NCBI GenBank assembly: GCA_905221605.1
Contig: CAJNDS010002184.1
Location: 210,501-274,500 of the forward strand
DNA from: Symbiodinium natans
Lineage: Eukaryota; Sar; Dinophyceae; Suessiales; Symbiodiniaceae
Length of the DNA stretch: 64,000 nucleotides
Direction of reading: 5' to 3'
Shown: in pieces, positions 1 to 11,529 of the stretch
Layout: every line of letters starts with the position of its first letter
How positions within the stretch are numbered: the stretch's first letter is position 1
The notes under the pieces: generated by a model
What the model was told of the DNA's origin: nothing
Seen by the model: the letters and a program-made list of their open reading frames with translations, nothing else
Database searches by the model: none
Made by a program: the position numbers and the translations under genes

Positions 1-11
1 TCTAGGGTTTA

Positions 12-122
12 GGGTTCCAAACAAATCGGCTCCTTGATCTTCTCCAGCAACTCCTCGCCCGAGCTCTGTGTGTGCAGGCCAGACACTGTGCCGCCCTCGC
101 CTCCCAAGCACACGAAGGACAC
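12..122 (-). CDS. Exon-like island, VSFVCLGGEGGTVSGLHTQS
   Basis: Acceptor TTTGCTCAG|GTG in phase 0, then VSFVCLGGEGGTVSGLHTQS and SGEELLEKIKE; open to the TAA at 9-11, so the donor (GA or GT) lies between about 12 and 40. A beta-strand, loop and amphipathic helix pattern; no family claimed. The acceptor context (about 20 bases) is duplicated at 340-367. Confidence 0.48.
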
Positions 123-149
123 CTGAGCAAACTGCAGCTGAGTTTCGGG

Positions 150-340
150 TTTAGGGTCTAGGGTTTAGGGTTTTAGGGTTTTAGGGTTTTAGGGTTTTAG
201 GGTTTTAGGGTTTTAGGGTTTTAGGGTTTTAGGGTTTTAGGGTTTTAGGGTTTTAGGGTTTAGGGGCTTCGGGTTTAGGGCCTAGGGTTTGGGGGTTGAG
301 GATTTAGGGTTGAGGGATTTAGGGTTTAGGGGTGTAGGGG
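150..340. repeat. TTTTAGGG octamer array
   Basis: About twelve copies of the eight-base variant TTTTAGGG followed by degenerate forms. A partial duplicate of exon-flank sequence (TGAGCAAACTGCAGCTGAGT) is on each side. Confidence 0.8.
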
Positions 341-399
341 CTTGAGCAAACTGCAGCTGAGTTTCGGGGCTTCGGGTTTAGGGTTGTAGGGGTTTGGGG

Positions 400-830
400 G
401 GGTAGCTTTTCTACGTCCCAGGGTATCCTGGGAAGAAAATGGCATTTGCTGCAGAGACGGCGCCCGTGTTATGTCTGTATCCGCAGGGCGGCGGAGTGGG
501 AAGGAGCATGGCACAAAGCCATGGCGGCAGTGCCCATTCTTGCACGGCACATTGCGCCGTGATGATTGCGAAAGGCGCTGCGTTGCGATACCACTTCACT
601 TCAGTGTGCGTAGCATCGCAGGCCTGCCAGAAAAGCACCATCCGGGGGTGCCGCGTTTGGTTTGGCACTCCGTTTCCCTGCTCGGCGGCGCTTTGCGTTG
701 CATTGCCTTGCGGTGTCTGGGAAGGCGTGGTATCCAGGCTGGTGCTGTGTTTCTCATGGGTAGATGTGGAGTTAGAAAGGCCTCCCGAAAACCTAAAAAC
801 CGAACACAGACCCTAAACTCTACACCCTAA
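400..830. other. Non-repetitive stretch, no supported gene
   Basis: Open plus frames of 119-125 codons overlap one another here, without motifs or splice support. GC-balanced, so an unrecognised exon is possible. Confidence 0.3.
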
Positions 831-933
831 ACCCTAAGCCCTATCGGGCACTGAATAAATAAGGTTTAGATTTTAGTTCACAGTTTAGGGTTTCTAGAGC
901 TTATAAGACCCCAAACCTCTGCACCCCCTTAAC

Positions 934-979
934 CCCTAGACGGTCGCAGGGAACTTCAACCTTCAGCACCTTTGAGGCG
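934..979 (-). CDS. Exon-like island, ASKVLKVEVPCDRLG
   Basis: Acceptor GGCATCAG, then ASKVLKVEVPCDRLG to a GT donor at the start of a repeat-like stretch. One of ten islands of this kind below 8 kb, same strand. Confidence 0.4.
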
Positions 980-1331
980 CTGATGCCAGTTTGAAGAGGT
1001 GTAGTCTTTTGGGTTTAGGATTTTAGGTTTGGGTTTAGGGTTTAAGGTTTAGGGTTTAAGGTTTTGGGTTTTAGTGTTTAGGGTTTTGAGGTTTAGGGTT
1101 TAAGGCCTGGACATCATATACCCCATAAGATACCCCATTCACCCTCCGCCCCCTACCCCCCCCCCCCCCCCCTTCCCAAGAGAGAAACGAAGCCTAAAAA
1201 GCCACGTCATAAGCCCTATAGAGCGTTTTGTTAATCCTATGACCTCTATAAGCCTCAAAACCCTATATGCTATAAACCCTGTGCAAACCCATTGACCCTA
1301 TGAACCCTAAACCCTAAACACTAAACCCTAT

Positions 1332-1484
1332 TACTTGGGGTTGTTCAAAACCCATTGTACCTTCGGGGCAAAAGGAGCCACGAAGCCCATGGTTTAAGTA
1401 CCCTAATATGGTTATAGGTAAGGTTATAAGTACAGTTATAAGTACAGTTATCATTGGCCAATAAGTACCATGAACCTCCAAGTA
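1332..1484. mobile_element. Inverted-repeat element, family A copy 3, decayed left end
   Basis: Intact right end AAGTACCATGAACCTCCAAG; the left end (TACTTGGGGTTG...) is degenerate. The interior shares CTAATATGGTTATAGGTAAG and repeated GTTATAAGTACA with the other copies. Confidence 0.6.
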
Positions 1485-1937
1485 AAGCCCGAAATCAAGG
1501 GGGGACAGCCTTAGGGGTCCCACGTAAGAGTCTCAGGACGAAAGCCCTAAACACTATTTCGGGGGAGGGGGGTATCGGTTTAGTCTCATAAGCCCTAAAT
1601 CAATTAAATTCTCGACCTTACAGTCCTGAACCCTTTAAACCCAAAAGCTTCGCACCACCAAGCTCTAAACAATAGTGAAACCCGGAACCCTAAAACCCAA
1701 CACCTCGAAACCCTCAACCTGAAAACCCCAACACCCACTGCTAAACCCAGACCCTCAACACCCTAAACCCCCTAAACTCTAAACCCTACAAGCCCTATAA
1801 GCCCTATAAACCATAGAAACCCTATAAACCCCAAAACCCTGAACCCTAAACCCCTGAGCCCCTAAGCCGTTAACCCTTAAGCCCTAAGCCCTAAACCCCA
1901 AGCCCTAAGCCCTAAACCCGAAACCCTAGCAGCCGAC

Positions 1938-1993
1938 CTGGAGAGGCCGCTCAACAGGCGAGGAGTCCGCCATGGGCTCCGACATTCGTAAGA
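1938..1993 (-). CDS. Exon-like island, LRMSEPMADSSPVERPLQ
   Basis: Acceptor CCAGCCAG, then LRMSEPMADSSPVERPLQ and donor CAG|GTCGGC. GC-rich island with CCCTAAA below and TTTAGGG above. Confidence 0.45.
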
Positions 1994-2142
1994 CTGGCTG
2001 GTTCTTAGTGAGGTTTGGGGTTTAGGCTTTCGGGTTTAGGGCTTAGGGCTTAGGGTTCAGGGTTTAGGGTTTGGGGTTTAGGGTTTGGGGTTTAGGGTTT
2101 AGGGATTGGGGTTTGGGGCTGAGGAAGGAGAAGTTTGAAGGC

Positions 2143-2179
2143 TTTTCGCGATAACGAGCACACCACCACCCATGCTCTC
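2143..2179 (-). CDS. Exon-like island, ESMGGGVLVIAK
   Basis: Acceptor CGCGGAAG|GAG in phase 0, ESMGGGVLVIAK, then a GC donor. The frame stays open further (SLQTS). Confidence 0.38.
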
Positions 2180-2254
2180 CTTCCGCGCGGTCGGAATTGA
2201 AGATTCGGGTTCAGGGCTTTAGGCATGTAGGGTTCTAGGCTAGGGCTTTCGGCC

Positions 2255-2635
2255 TGTAGGGTTTAGGGTTTAGGGTTTAGGGTTTAGGGTTTAGGGTTTA
2301 GGGTTTAGGGTTTAGGGTTTAGGGTTTAGGGTTTAGGGTTTAGGGTTTAGGGTTTAGGGGTTTAGGGCTTACTGGGTTAACTAAGTGGTTTGCTTTTGCT
2401 TTAGGGTTTCGGGTTCCTCGAGGGCTGTTGAAGCTTGAGCCCAGTTCCAAGAAAGCTTCTTGGTCTGCGCCTTCGTGCCGTGCACTGCTAAGCCCTTGAA
2501 ACCTAAAATAGGGTTCGGGTTTAGGGTACCTAAACCCTAAACCCTAAACCCTAAACCCTAATCCCTGATCCCTGAACCCTAAACCCTAAACCCTAAACCC
2601 TAAACCCTAAACCCTAGCTAGGGTTTAGGGTCTCG
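2255..2635. repeat. Telomere-type arrays in opposite orientation around an exon island
   Basis: A pure TTTAGGG run (2257-2358) and, beyond the island at 2.4-2.5 kb, a CCCTAAA run (2525-2620). Confidence 0.85.
2417..2487 (-). CDS. Exon-like island, VHGTKAQTKKLSWNWAQAST
   Basis: Acceptor GGGCTTAG, two bases, then VHGTKAQTKKLSWNWAQAST and ALE before a GA donor. Basic then helical. Lies between telomere-type arrays in opposite orientation. Confidence 0.45.
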
Positions 2636-3179
2636 GGTTTAGGGTTAAGGTTCAGCTGGCAAGGCTTGGGATATAGGTTTTATACTACAGACTCAAGGTG
2701 ACCGAGGCATGCCAAAGGGGCCTACTAAGGGAACCTGGACCCTAACACGCGGGGAAGAAGAGCCTGCTCTGGGTTCTTGTCTACCCAAACCTACAGGTTT
2801 CTTGAAAGTCAGGGTGTGTTTCTAGAACCCCCCCCCCCCCCCCCCCCCCAACACAACACCAAAGCACCCTTTAGGAAACCCCAAGCCCGAAAGCCGAAAT
2901 GTCCCCAACCCTAAACTCGAAATCCTCAGCCCTCTCGGGTGTCTTTAGGGTTTTAGGGGATGTAGGGTATGGGGGGCGTATCCCCCTGAACCCTAAACCC
3001 TAAGCTCTAAACCCCTTAACCCGGGTTTTGGGGTGTGTAGGGTTTAGGACATCAGTTCTAAAGGCCGGTGGCCTCTTTATCTTTTACCCTTATACCGTAA
3101 CATAGCCCTATATCCCCTAATTAATAAGGACAGCGAATATATGCCCTATAAAACAGAAGCCCTACGTAAAGAGACCGCC

Positions 3180-3345
3180 AAACCATACCAAACCCTAAAC
3201 CCTAAACCCAAACCCTAAACCCTAAACCCCTAAACCCTAAACCCCTAAACCCCTAAACCCTAAACCCCTAAACCCCTAAACCCCTAAACCCCTAGACCCC
3301 TAGACCCCTAAACCCCTAAACCCCTAAACCCCTATACCCTGGGGG
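3180..3345. repeat. CCCCTAAA octamer array
   Basis: Alternating CCCTAAA and CCCCTAAA units with a few CCCCTAGA. Confidence 0.8.
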
Positions 3346-3372
3346 TGTAGGGTGTAGGACATCAGACTAAGC

Positions 3373-3448
3373 TTCCAACTCAGCCGATGTCGGCGTTTCC
3401 TGGGAGCATCGGGTGTCGACTTCTGCCGGTTCGCAGAAGCCGTAAGCT
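3373..3448 (-). CDS. Exon-like island, AYGFCEPAEVDTRCSQETPT
   Basis: Acceptor CCTGGTAG, then AYGFCEPAEVDTRCSQETPT and SAELE before a GC donor. A second, basic frame is open after a later acceptor, so the choice is tentative. Confidence 0.38.
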
Positions 3449-4473
3449 CTACCAGGCTGTAACCTCCACAAGCCCTGGGGTTTAGGGTTTAGGGTTTAGG
3501 GTTTGGGGTTTGGGGTTTAGGGTTTAGGGTTTAGGGCCAAACCCTAGAACCAAAATCCCGAAGTTTTCACTCTCACAACAGAACTTGGGCGGCCGAACAG
3601 TACAGGGTTTAGGTTTTAGGGTTTAGGGTTTAAGGTTGAGGGTTGAGGGTTGAGGGTTGAGGGTCTTAGCGTTGAGGGTTTTAGGTTGGAGGGTTGAGGG
3701 TGTAAGGTTTAGGGTTTAGGGTTTAGGGTTTAGGGTTTAGGGTTTAGGGTTCGGGTTCAGGGTTCAGGGTACAGGGTTCAGTGTTTAGAGCTAAGGGAGC
3801 CTTAGAGAGTAGTGGGGAGCATTGGGGAATGTTGGGATACCCTTAACCCTAAACCCTAAACCCTAAGCCCCCCTTGAACTCCCCTCCCGTAAGGACCCTA
3901 CAAAAGGAACTTCCCTTGACCCCTGCCTGGTTAAGGCCCCCCCGAAAAGCCCTTGAAAGCCATAAGCAACAGACCACTTCTAGCCCTAAACCCAAAACCC
4001 AAAACCCAAAACCAAAAAACAAAAAAAAACAAACCCTGAAGCAGTCAACCCTCACACCCTGAAGCCGTAAAACCCTTGAAATTTGGGGCCTCGATAATTG
4101 GAAACTTGCATTTTTGATTTTTTTTTTTTTTTTTTGGGGGGGTGGTGGTGGTGGTTAGTATAGTTTATCTTCATAGGGACTATAAGGGAATTCTACTAGT
4201 AACTTCTTACTTCTCGCCCCCTATCTTTATCCTGTGTAAACTCAGTAGCCCGGACATCCTCAAACACTCCACCCTAAAACCCCTAATGCCCTCGAGCCCT
4301 TTCAGCCCCCCTGCTTGTGAACCCTACAAACCCTATACGCCGAAACAACGCATCCTAGCCCTAAACCCTAAACCCTAAACCCTAAACCCTAAACCCTAAA
4401 CCCTAAACCCTAAACCCTAAACCCTAAACCCTAAACGGTGCAAACCCGAAGCCCACAAGACATTCAATCCCAC

Positions 4474-4532
4474 CTTGCCCTCCAGCCGCCGGTCTAAGAG
4501 CTCGTGGGCTTTGCCCTGGCCCAAGGCTCTTT
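4474..4532 (-). CDS. Exon-like island, RALGQGKAHELLDRRLEGK
   Basis: Acceptor AATTCAAG, two bases, then RALGQGKAHELLDRRLEGK and donor AAG|GTGGGA. Amphipathic helix composition; flanked by CCCTAAA below and TTTAGGG-type above. Confidence 0.46.
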
Positions 4533-4624
4533 CTTGAATTTGGGGCTTAGGGTTTAGGGCTTAGGGTGAAGGGTATAGGGTTTAGGGTTTAGGGCTGACG
4601 GGGTAGGGTTTGGGGTTTAAGGCT

Positions 4625-5570
4625 ACACCAGCGAACTTCTATCCAGGATTCATGCCTTCACGACAATATACTTTCTATCTCCAGATAATTCAAGTACTGA
4701 ACAAAATGAGGCAAGAACTATGTTTAACGGACACTTTTCGTTTGTAAACTTAGTGATTTCATGCACTCACTTTATTCGTGCACGATTATGCCAGTATTAC
4801 ACTACAAAGACACCGTTCCTTTAATTGTAATAATGCACAAGCGAACATTGAAAGAAAAAGAGAGAGCGAAGTTCGCCTCGGCTTCCTGCCGAGAAGCGTT
4901 TGGAACAAGCAGACACGGATCCCCCCTAACCAATCCTTCCCCCATTGACGCACCCCCCCCCCCCCGCCCTGTGGCCCCCATCGCTTGGAGGAGCTGCAAG
5001 CCGCCCTGACACCCCCTGGGACCCCCCTAGGACCCCCCTCCCCTTTTCTTGAGGCCCTCTTTCCTCCTTGCCTGTGGTCATCCCCAAAAGCCCTATGATG
5101 CACGTGGCCCATAAAATCCGATCCCCGAACCCTACTTCATGTGAAGTAGGGTACATATTTCTTGTACCCCCAAAAGGACACCCAAGGTATACATTCGCCA
5201 ATATTAAAAAGGAACCTTAAATACCCTCACCAAAAACAGGAATATAAACCCTGCTTCATATAGGAAGAACACATAGGCATCGTGATCGAACCCCCCCCCC
5301 CCCTGCGCCTCTGCCTCTGCCCAGGCACCAGATCCTGATCGCAAGGCGTGGGCTCTTTTACATTTTTCTTCGCGCTCTAAAGGAAGACTCGGCTTTAGTC
5401 CACAGTGTAGGGTGTAGAGTTTATGAGTCCATTTTAAAGAGTTTAGGGTTTCGGAGACCCTTTTAAAAGGGGGGGAGGCTTGTAGGGCTTCGGGAGCTAT
5501 CATGTATCCCAAGGGCCTACCATGAAACCGATCCAAACATGTCTTAGGAGTCCTGATCAAACCCTAAGCC
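4625..5570. other. AT-richer non-telomeric stretch with hairpins
   Basis: Holds the perfect hairpin CCCTACTTCA-TG-TGAAGTAGGG (5132-5153) followed by GGGTACA...TGTACCC. Several short open frames, none convincing. Confidence 0.35.
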
Positions 5571-5676
5571 CGAACACCGAAATCGTAAACCCTCTTAAAC
5601 CCTAAACCCTAAACCCTAAGCCCTAAGCCCTCAACCCTAAACCCTAAACCCTAAACCCTCCAAAACTTGTCCCCCT

Positions 5677-5739
5677 CAGGAGCCCCAAGGCCCAGAAGCC
5701 TCGTGGATCGCTGGGCACCGGCACGGCGGTGGCGGGCTC
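5677..5739 (-). CDS. Exon-like island, EPATAVPVPSDPRGFWALGL
   Basis: Acceptor TTTGACAG|GAG, then EPATAVPVPSDPRGFWALGL. The plus strand of the same island is also open after a CTCAG acceptor, so strand rests on agreement with the neighbours. Confidence 0.38.
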
Positions 5740-5999
5740 CTGTCAAAGGCAGCTAAGGTTCAGGGCTGCGGGTAAGCCCTAAACGTTTAGGGTTTACAGG
5801 GTTAGGGTTTAGGGTTTAGGATTTAGGGTTTAGGGTACCTTGAACCTTAAACCCTAATTAATCCTTAAGCCCTACACCCTGTAACCCTATCGGTTCTGGA
5901 ATCCGGGTTCAAGACTAAACCCTAAAGACCCTCCACACCTCTCTAAACAAGGGCAAGCGGTGAAAGCATGGCTCCAGGAGCACGCGCGTCCGGAACAAC

Positions 6000-6425
6000 C
6001 CCAAACCCTAAACCCTAAACCCTAAACCCTAAACCCTCAACCCTCAACCCTAACCCCTAAACCCTAGACCCCTAAACCCCCAAACCCCCAAACCCCCAAA
6101 CCCCGAAACCCCGAAACCCCGAAACCCCGAAACCCCGAAACCCCGAAACCCTTAAACCCTTAAACCCCTAAACCCCTAAACCCCTAAACCACTAAACCCC
6201 TAAACCCTAAACCCCTGAACCCTGAACCCCGAAACCCCTAAACCTAAACCTAAACCCCTAAACCCCTAAACCCCTAAAACCCCTAAACCCCCCTAAACCC
6301 TAAAACCCCAACCCCTAAACCCCTAAACCCTAAACCCCTAAACCCCTAAACCCCTAAACCCCTAAACCCCTAAACCCCTAAACCCCTAACCCTAAACCCT
6401 AAGCCCTAAACCCTAACCCTAACAG
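6000..6425. repeat. Degenerate CCCCTAAA/CCCCGAAA array
   Basis: Blocks of eight-base variants (CCCCCAAA, CCCCGAAA, CCCTTAAA, CCCCTAAA) each locally homogenised, as if variants spread stepwise. Confidence 0.8.
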
Positions 6426-6589
6426 GTTTTACAAGCTCCCTAAACCCTAAGCCTCGATCCTCCTCTGCAACACACAGGCATATTCAGGGTTTAGGGTTCA
6501 GGGTTTAGGCTTGCTTTCCTCCGCCTGCCCCCCACCGACCCACAAAGACCCCTAAACCCTGGGCCCTAACACTAAACCCTAAACCTAGC

Positions 6590-6625
6590 AGGCGCCAGGA
6601 AGGCTAAGCCATTCACCTCAAAACC
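6590..6625 (-). CDS. Small exon-like island, GFEVNGLAFLAP
   Basis: Acceptor GGGACCAG|GGT in phase 0, GFEVNGLAFLAP, GC donor. Confidence 0.33.
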
Positions 6626-6699
6626 CTGGTCCCCTTCAAGGTGGGTTTAGGGCTTCGGCTAAGGGTTTAGGGTTAGTGTTTGAGGGTTCAAGGTTCAGG

Positions 6700-7250
6700 G
6701 CCACAAGGACTTGGAGGAGGCTCCTATCCTCCCAACACGCTGGACCCCCCCCTGCCCGAAGAAATATTCTATCTGCTAGTTCTGTGAGGAGCCGTGAAGG
6801 CTAGAAAGCCCTTAGAAAGCTGGGGAGAAGGCCCTCACCCTACGGTTCAACGCGATTTTGATCTCTGCGCCCCCGGGCGAGCTCAGCTAGTGTCATCTGG
6901 CCCGACACGATGATTGGAGCACTGGTTTGGGGTATGCTGAATGATTCTCAGACTGCGCAGTGGGCGCCGTGGCGTCGTCCTTGAGACGACTCGATCTTCG
7001 CTGCACCCAATGGAAAATTCCTTGGTTCTGCTTGATGGCTGCCGTGTCTATCACAGGCCGAAGGCGTGCCAGGCGGTCCATCTCAGTCGAGGGTGTATGG
7101 TTAGGGTTTCTAGACCAGGTTGGCCCCCAAGACCAACAAGCGTTCTCGAATGCAAGGTCCCTCCAGGAGTCCGCCCCGCAAAACAACGTGGCCCACGCTA
7201 TGCAAAAGCTAGGGGCTCGCACCCGACTCCGCCCTAAACCCCAAACCCAA
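6700..7250. other. Non-repetitive stretch with overlapping open frames
   Basis: Frames of about 100-120 codons on both strands (for example minus 6893-7258, with MDRLARLRPVIDTAAIKQNQ). No family or splice support to choose between them. Confidence 0.3.
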
Positions 7251-7254
7251 ACAC

Positions 7255-7670
7255 CCAACTCCTAACCCTCAACCCTAAACCCCAAACCCGAATCCCTAAC
7301 TGCCTAACCCTAAACCCCAAACCCCTAAAACCCTAAAACCCTAAAACCCCTAAAAACCCTAAAAACCCTAAAAACCCTAAAAACCCTAAAAACCCCAAAA
7401 ACCCCCAAAAACCCCAAAAACCCCCAAAAACCCTAAAAACCCCCAAAAACCCTAAAAAGCCCTAAAAACCCTAAAAACCCCAAAAATCCTAAAAACCCTA
7501 AAAACCATAAACACCTTAACCCCCCCCCCCACCCCCTCTTTCGGGGGAGCTTAGGGTTTAGGGTTTAGGGTTTAGGGGTTTAGGGGTTTAGGGGTTTAGG
7601 GGTTTAGGGGTTTAGGGGTTTAGGGGTTTAGGGGTTTAGGGGTTTAGGGTTTAGGGTTTAGGGTTTAGGC
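7255..7670. repeat. CCCTAAAAA and TTTAGGGG arrays facing each other
   Basis: CCCTAAAAA/CCCCAAAAA nine-base units (7320-7515), a poly-C stretch, then TTTAGGGG units (7556-7650). Confidence 0.8.
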
Positions 7671-7723
7671 CGGAGCTCCTCCGGCTCCGCTGGGTTCTCG
7701 GCCTCTGCGTCGCCCTGAAGTCG
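7671..7723 (-). CDS. Exon-like island, RLQGDAEAENPAEPEELR
   Basis: Acceptor TTTCTTCAG, then RLQGDAEAENPAEPEELR to a GC donor where the telomere-type array begins. Acidic linker composition. Confidence 0.45.
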
Positions 7724-8205
7724 CTGAAGAAACAGAGCCTTCGGCTCCAAGGGGCATTTAGGGTTTGGGGGGGTTTAGGGTTTAGGGTTTAGGGTTTAGG
7801 GTTTAGGGTTTAGGGTTTAGGGTTTAGGGTTTAGGGGTTGGGGCTTTTAGGGGCTTATAGGGTTTTGGGGTTTTAAGGGGTTTTAGGGTTTAGGGTTTAG
7901 GGTTTTTCGGGCTTGAGGGTTTTAGGCGCCAGCTTCTTCGGGGTTCAGGGGTTGAGGGTTTAGGGGCTTGGGGTGTTGAGGGTTTAGGGGTTGGGGTTTA
8001 GTGTTTAGAGCCTGTCGCGGTGGCGGATTTAGGGAGTGAGGGCTGAGGGTTTAGGGTTTGGAGTTCTCCCCTCAAGGGATTAAGAGGGCGTGTTTTTGGG
8101 GATTTGGGGCTTTCGGGTGTTTAGGGAGGGTTCAGGGTTTAGGGTTTAGGGTTTTGTACGAAGGACCTTTATGTACTATTTGGCGTGTGGCTTGGCTTCT
8201 TCAGG

Positions 8206-11200
8206 CAGAATTTAGGAATTTAAGGAATTTAAAGAATTTAAGGAGGCCGGGCCTTAATTTAAATCTTTTTAAATCCTTAAATTCCTAAATTAGGACTAAT
8301 TTAGGAATTTAAGGAATTTAAAGAATTTAAAGAGGCCTAAATTCTTTAAATTCCTTAAATTCCTAAATTAGCCCTAATTTAGGAATTTAAGGAATTTAAG
8401 GAATTTAAAGAGGCCGAAATTCCTTAAATTCCTTAAATTCCTAAATTAAATTAAATTGGTTCTGGGCCGTAATTTAAAATTTTATAAATTCCTTAAATTC
8501 CTTAAATTCCTTAAATTCCTAAATTAGGGCTAATTTAGGAATTTAAGGAATTTAAAGAATTTAAAGAGGCCTAAATTCTTTAAATTCCTTAAATTCCTAA
8601 ATTAGGGCTAATTTAGGAATTTAAGGAATTTTAAGAATTTAAAGAGGCCGAAATTCTGTAAATTCCTTAAATTCCTAAAGTAAATTAAATTGGTTCTGGG
8701 CCGTAATTTAAAATTTTTTAAATTCCTTAAATTCCTTAAATTCCTTAAATCCCTTAAATTCCTAAATTAGGGCTAATTTAGGAATTTAAGGAATTTAAAG
8801 AATTTAAAGAGGCCTAAATTCTTTCCTTAAATTCCTAAATTAGCCCTAATTTAGGAATTTAAGGAATTTAAGGAATTTAAGGAATTTAAAAAATTTTAAT
8901 TAGGGCCCAGAACCAATTTAATTTAATTTAGGATTTAAGGAATTTAAAGAATTTAAAGAGGCCTAAATTCTTTAAATTCCTTAAATTCCTAAATTAGCCC
9001 TAATTTAGGAATTTAAGGAATTTAGGAATTTAAAGAGGCCGAAATCTTTAAATTCCTTAAATTCCTAAATTAAATTAAATTGGTTCTGGGCCGTAATTTA
9101 AAATTTTATAAATTCCTTAAATTCCTTAAATTCCTTAAATTCCTAAATTAGGGCTAATTTAGGAATTTAAGGAATTTAAAGAATTTAAAGAGGCCTAAAT
9201 TCTTTAAATTCCTTAAATTCCTAAATTAGCCCTAATTTAGGAATTTAAGGAATTTAAGGAATTTAAGGAATTTAAAAAATTTTAAATTAGGGCCCAGAAC
9301 CAATTTAATTTAATTTAGGAATTTAAGGAATTTAAAGAATTTAAAGAGGCCTAAATTCTTTAAATTCCTTAAATTCCTAAATTAGCCCTAATTTAGGAAT
9401 TTAAGGAGTTTAGGGAATTTAAAGAGGCCGAAATTCCTTAAATTCCTTAAATTCCTAAATTAAATTAAATTGGTTCTGGGCCGTAATTTAAAATTTTATA
9501 AATTCCTTAAATTCCTTAAATTCCTAAATTAAATTCCTAAATTAGGGCTAATTTAGGAATTTAAGGAATTTAAAGAATTTAAAGAGGCCTAAATTCTTTA
9601 AATTCCTTAAATTCCTAAATTAGCCCTAATTTAGGAATTTAAGGAATTTAAGGAATTTAAGGAATTTAAAAAATTTCAATTTACGGCCCAGAACCAATTT
9701 AATTTAATTTAGGAATTTAAGGAATTTAAAGAATTTAAAGAGGCCTAAATTCTTTAAATTCCTTAAATTCCTAAATTAGCCCTAATTTAGGAATTTAAGG
9801 AATTTAAGGAATTTAAAGAGGCCGAAATTCCTTAAATTCCTTAAATTCCTAAATTAAATTAAATTGGTTCTGGGCCGTAATTTAAAATTTTATAAATTCC
9901 TTAAATTCCTTAAATTCCTTAAATTCCTAAATTAGGGCTAATTTAGGAATTTAAGGAATTTAAAGAATTTAAAGAGGCCTAAATTCTTTAAATTCCTTAA
10001 ATTCCTAAATTAGCCCTAATTTAGGAATTTAAGGAATTTAAGGAATTTAAGGAATTTAAAAAATTTCAATTTACGGCCCAGAACCAATTTAATTTAATTT
10101 AGGAATTTAAGGAATTTAAAGAATTTAAAGAGGCCTAAATTCTTTAAATTCCTTAAATTCCTAAATTAGCCCTAATTTAGGAATTTAAGGAATTTAAGGA
10201 ATTTAAAGAGGCCGAAATTCCTTAAATTCCTTAAATTCCTAAATTAAATTAAATTGGTTCTGGGCCGTAATTTAAAATTTTATCAATTCCTTAAATTCCT
10301 TAAATTCCTTAATTAGGGCTAATTTAGGAATTTAAGGAATTTAAAGAATTAAAGAGGCCTAAATTCTTTAAATTCCTTAAATTCCTAAATTAGCCCTAAT
10401 TTAGGAATTTAAGGAATTTAAGGAGTTTAAGGAATTTAAAAATTTCAATTTACGGCCCAGAACCAATTTAATTTAATTTAGGAATTTAAGGTTTAAATTT
10501 AAAGAGGCCTAAATTCTTTAAATTCCTTAAATTCCTAAATTAGCCCTAATTTAGGAATTTAAGGAATTTAAGGAATTTAAGGAATTTAAGGAATTTAAAA
10601 AACTTCAATTTACGGCCCAGAACCAATTTAATTTAATTTAGGAATTTAAGGAATTTAAAGAATTTAAAGAGGCCTAAATTCTTTAAATTCCTTAAATTCC
10701 TAAATTAGCCCTAATTTAGGAATTTAAGGAATTTAAGGAATTTAAAGAGGCCGAAATTCCTTAAATTCCTTAAATTCCTTAAATTCCTAAATTAAATTAA
10801 ATTGGTTCTGGGCCGTAATTTAAAATTGTATAAATTCCTTAAATTCCTTAAATTCCTTAAATTCCTAAATTAGGGCTAATTTAGGAATTTAAGGAATTTA
10901 AGGAATTTAAGGAATTTAAAAAAATTCAATTTACGGCCCAGAACCAATTTAATTTAATTTAGGAATTTCAGGAATTTAAAGAATTTAAAGAGGCCTAAAT
11001 TCTTTAAATTCCTTAAATTCCTAAATTAGCCCTAATTTAGGAATTTAAGGAATTTAAGGAATTTAAAGAGGCCGAAATTCCTTAAATTCCTTAAATTTTA
11101 AATTTGGGCCCAGAACCAATTTAATTTAATTTAGGAATTTAAGGAATTTAAAGAATTTGAAGAGGCCTAAATTCTTTAAATTCCTTAAATTCCTAAATTA

Positions 11201-11503
11201 GCCCTAATTTAGGAATTTAAGGAATTTTAGGAATTTAAGGAATTTATAAAATTTAAAATTAGGGCCCAGAACCAATTTAATTTTATTTAGGAATTTAAGG
11301 AATTTAAAGAATTTAAAGAGAACTAAATTCTTTAAATTCCTTAAATTCCTAAATTAGCCCTAATTTTGGAATTTAAAGAGGCCGAAATTCTTTAAATTCC
11401 TTAAATTCCTATATTAAATTAAATTGGTTCTGGGCCGTAATTTAAAATTTTATAGATTCCTTAAATTCCTTAAATCCTTAAATTCCTTAAATTCCTTAAA
11501 TTC
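8206..11503. repeat. AT-rich palindromic satellite, about 3.3 kb
   Basis: Built almost only from AATTTAAGGAATTTAA-type units that alternate in orientation. Fixed landmarks recur: GGTTCTGGGCCGTAATTTA at about 8458, 8691, 9082, 9471, 9877, 10256, 10804 and 11428, and its complement between them, plus GAGGCCTAAATTCTTTAAA and CTAAATTAGCCCTAATTTAG palindromes. Higher-order spacing is near 390 bases. No coding potential and no telomere-type repeats inside. Confidence 0.85.
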
Positions 11504-11529
11504 CTTAGAAGGCACGGTGTTTTCAAGAT

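Noticed and set aside
1-300. The window start as a true chromosome end
   Set aside because: The repeats are short, interrupted and face both ways throughout the window, so they are interstitial.
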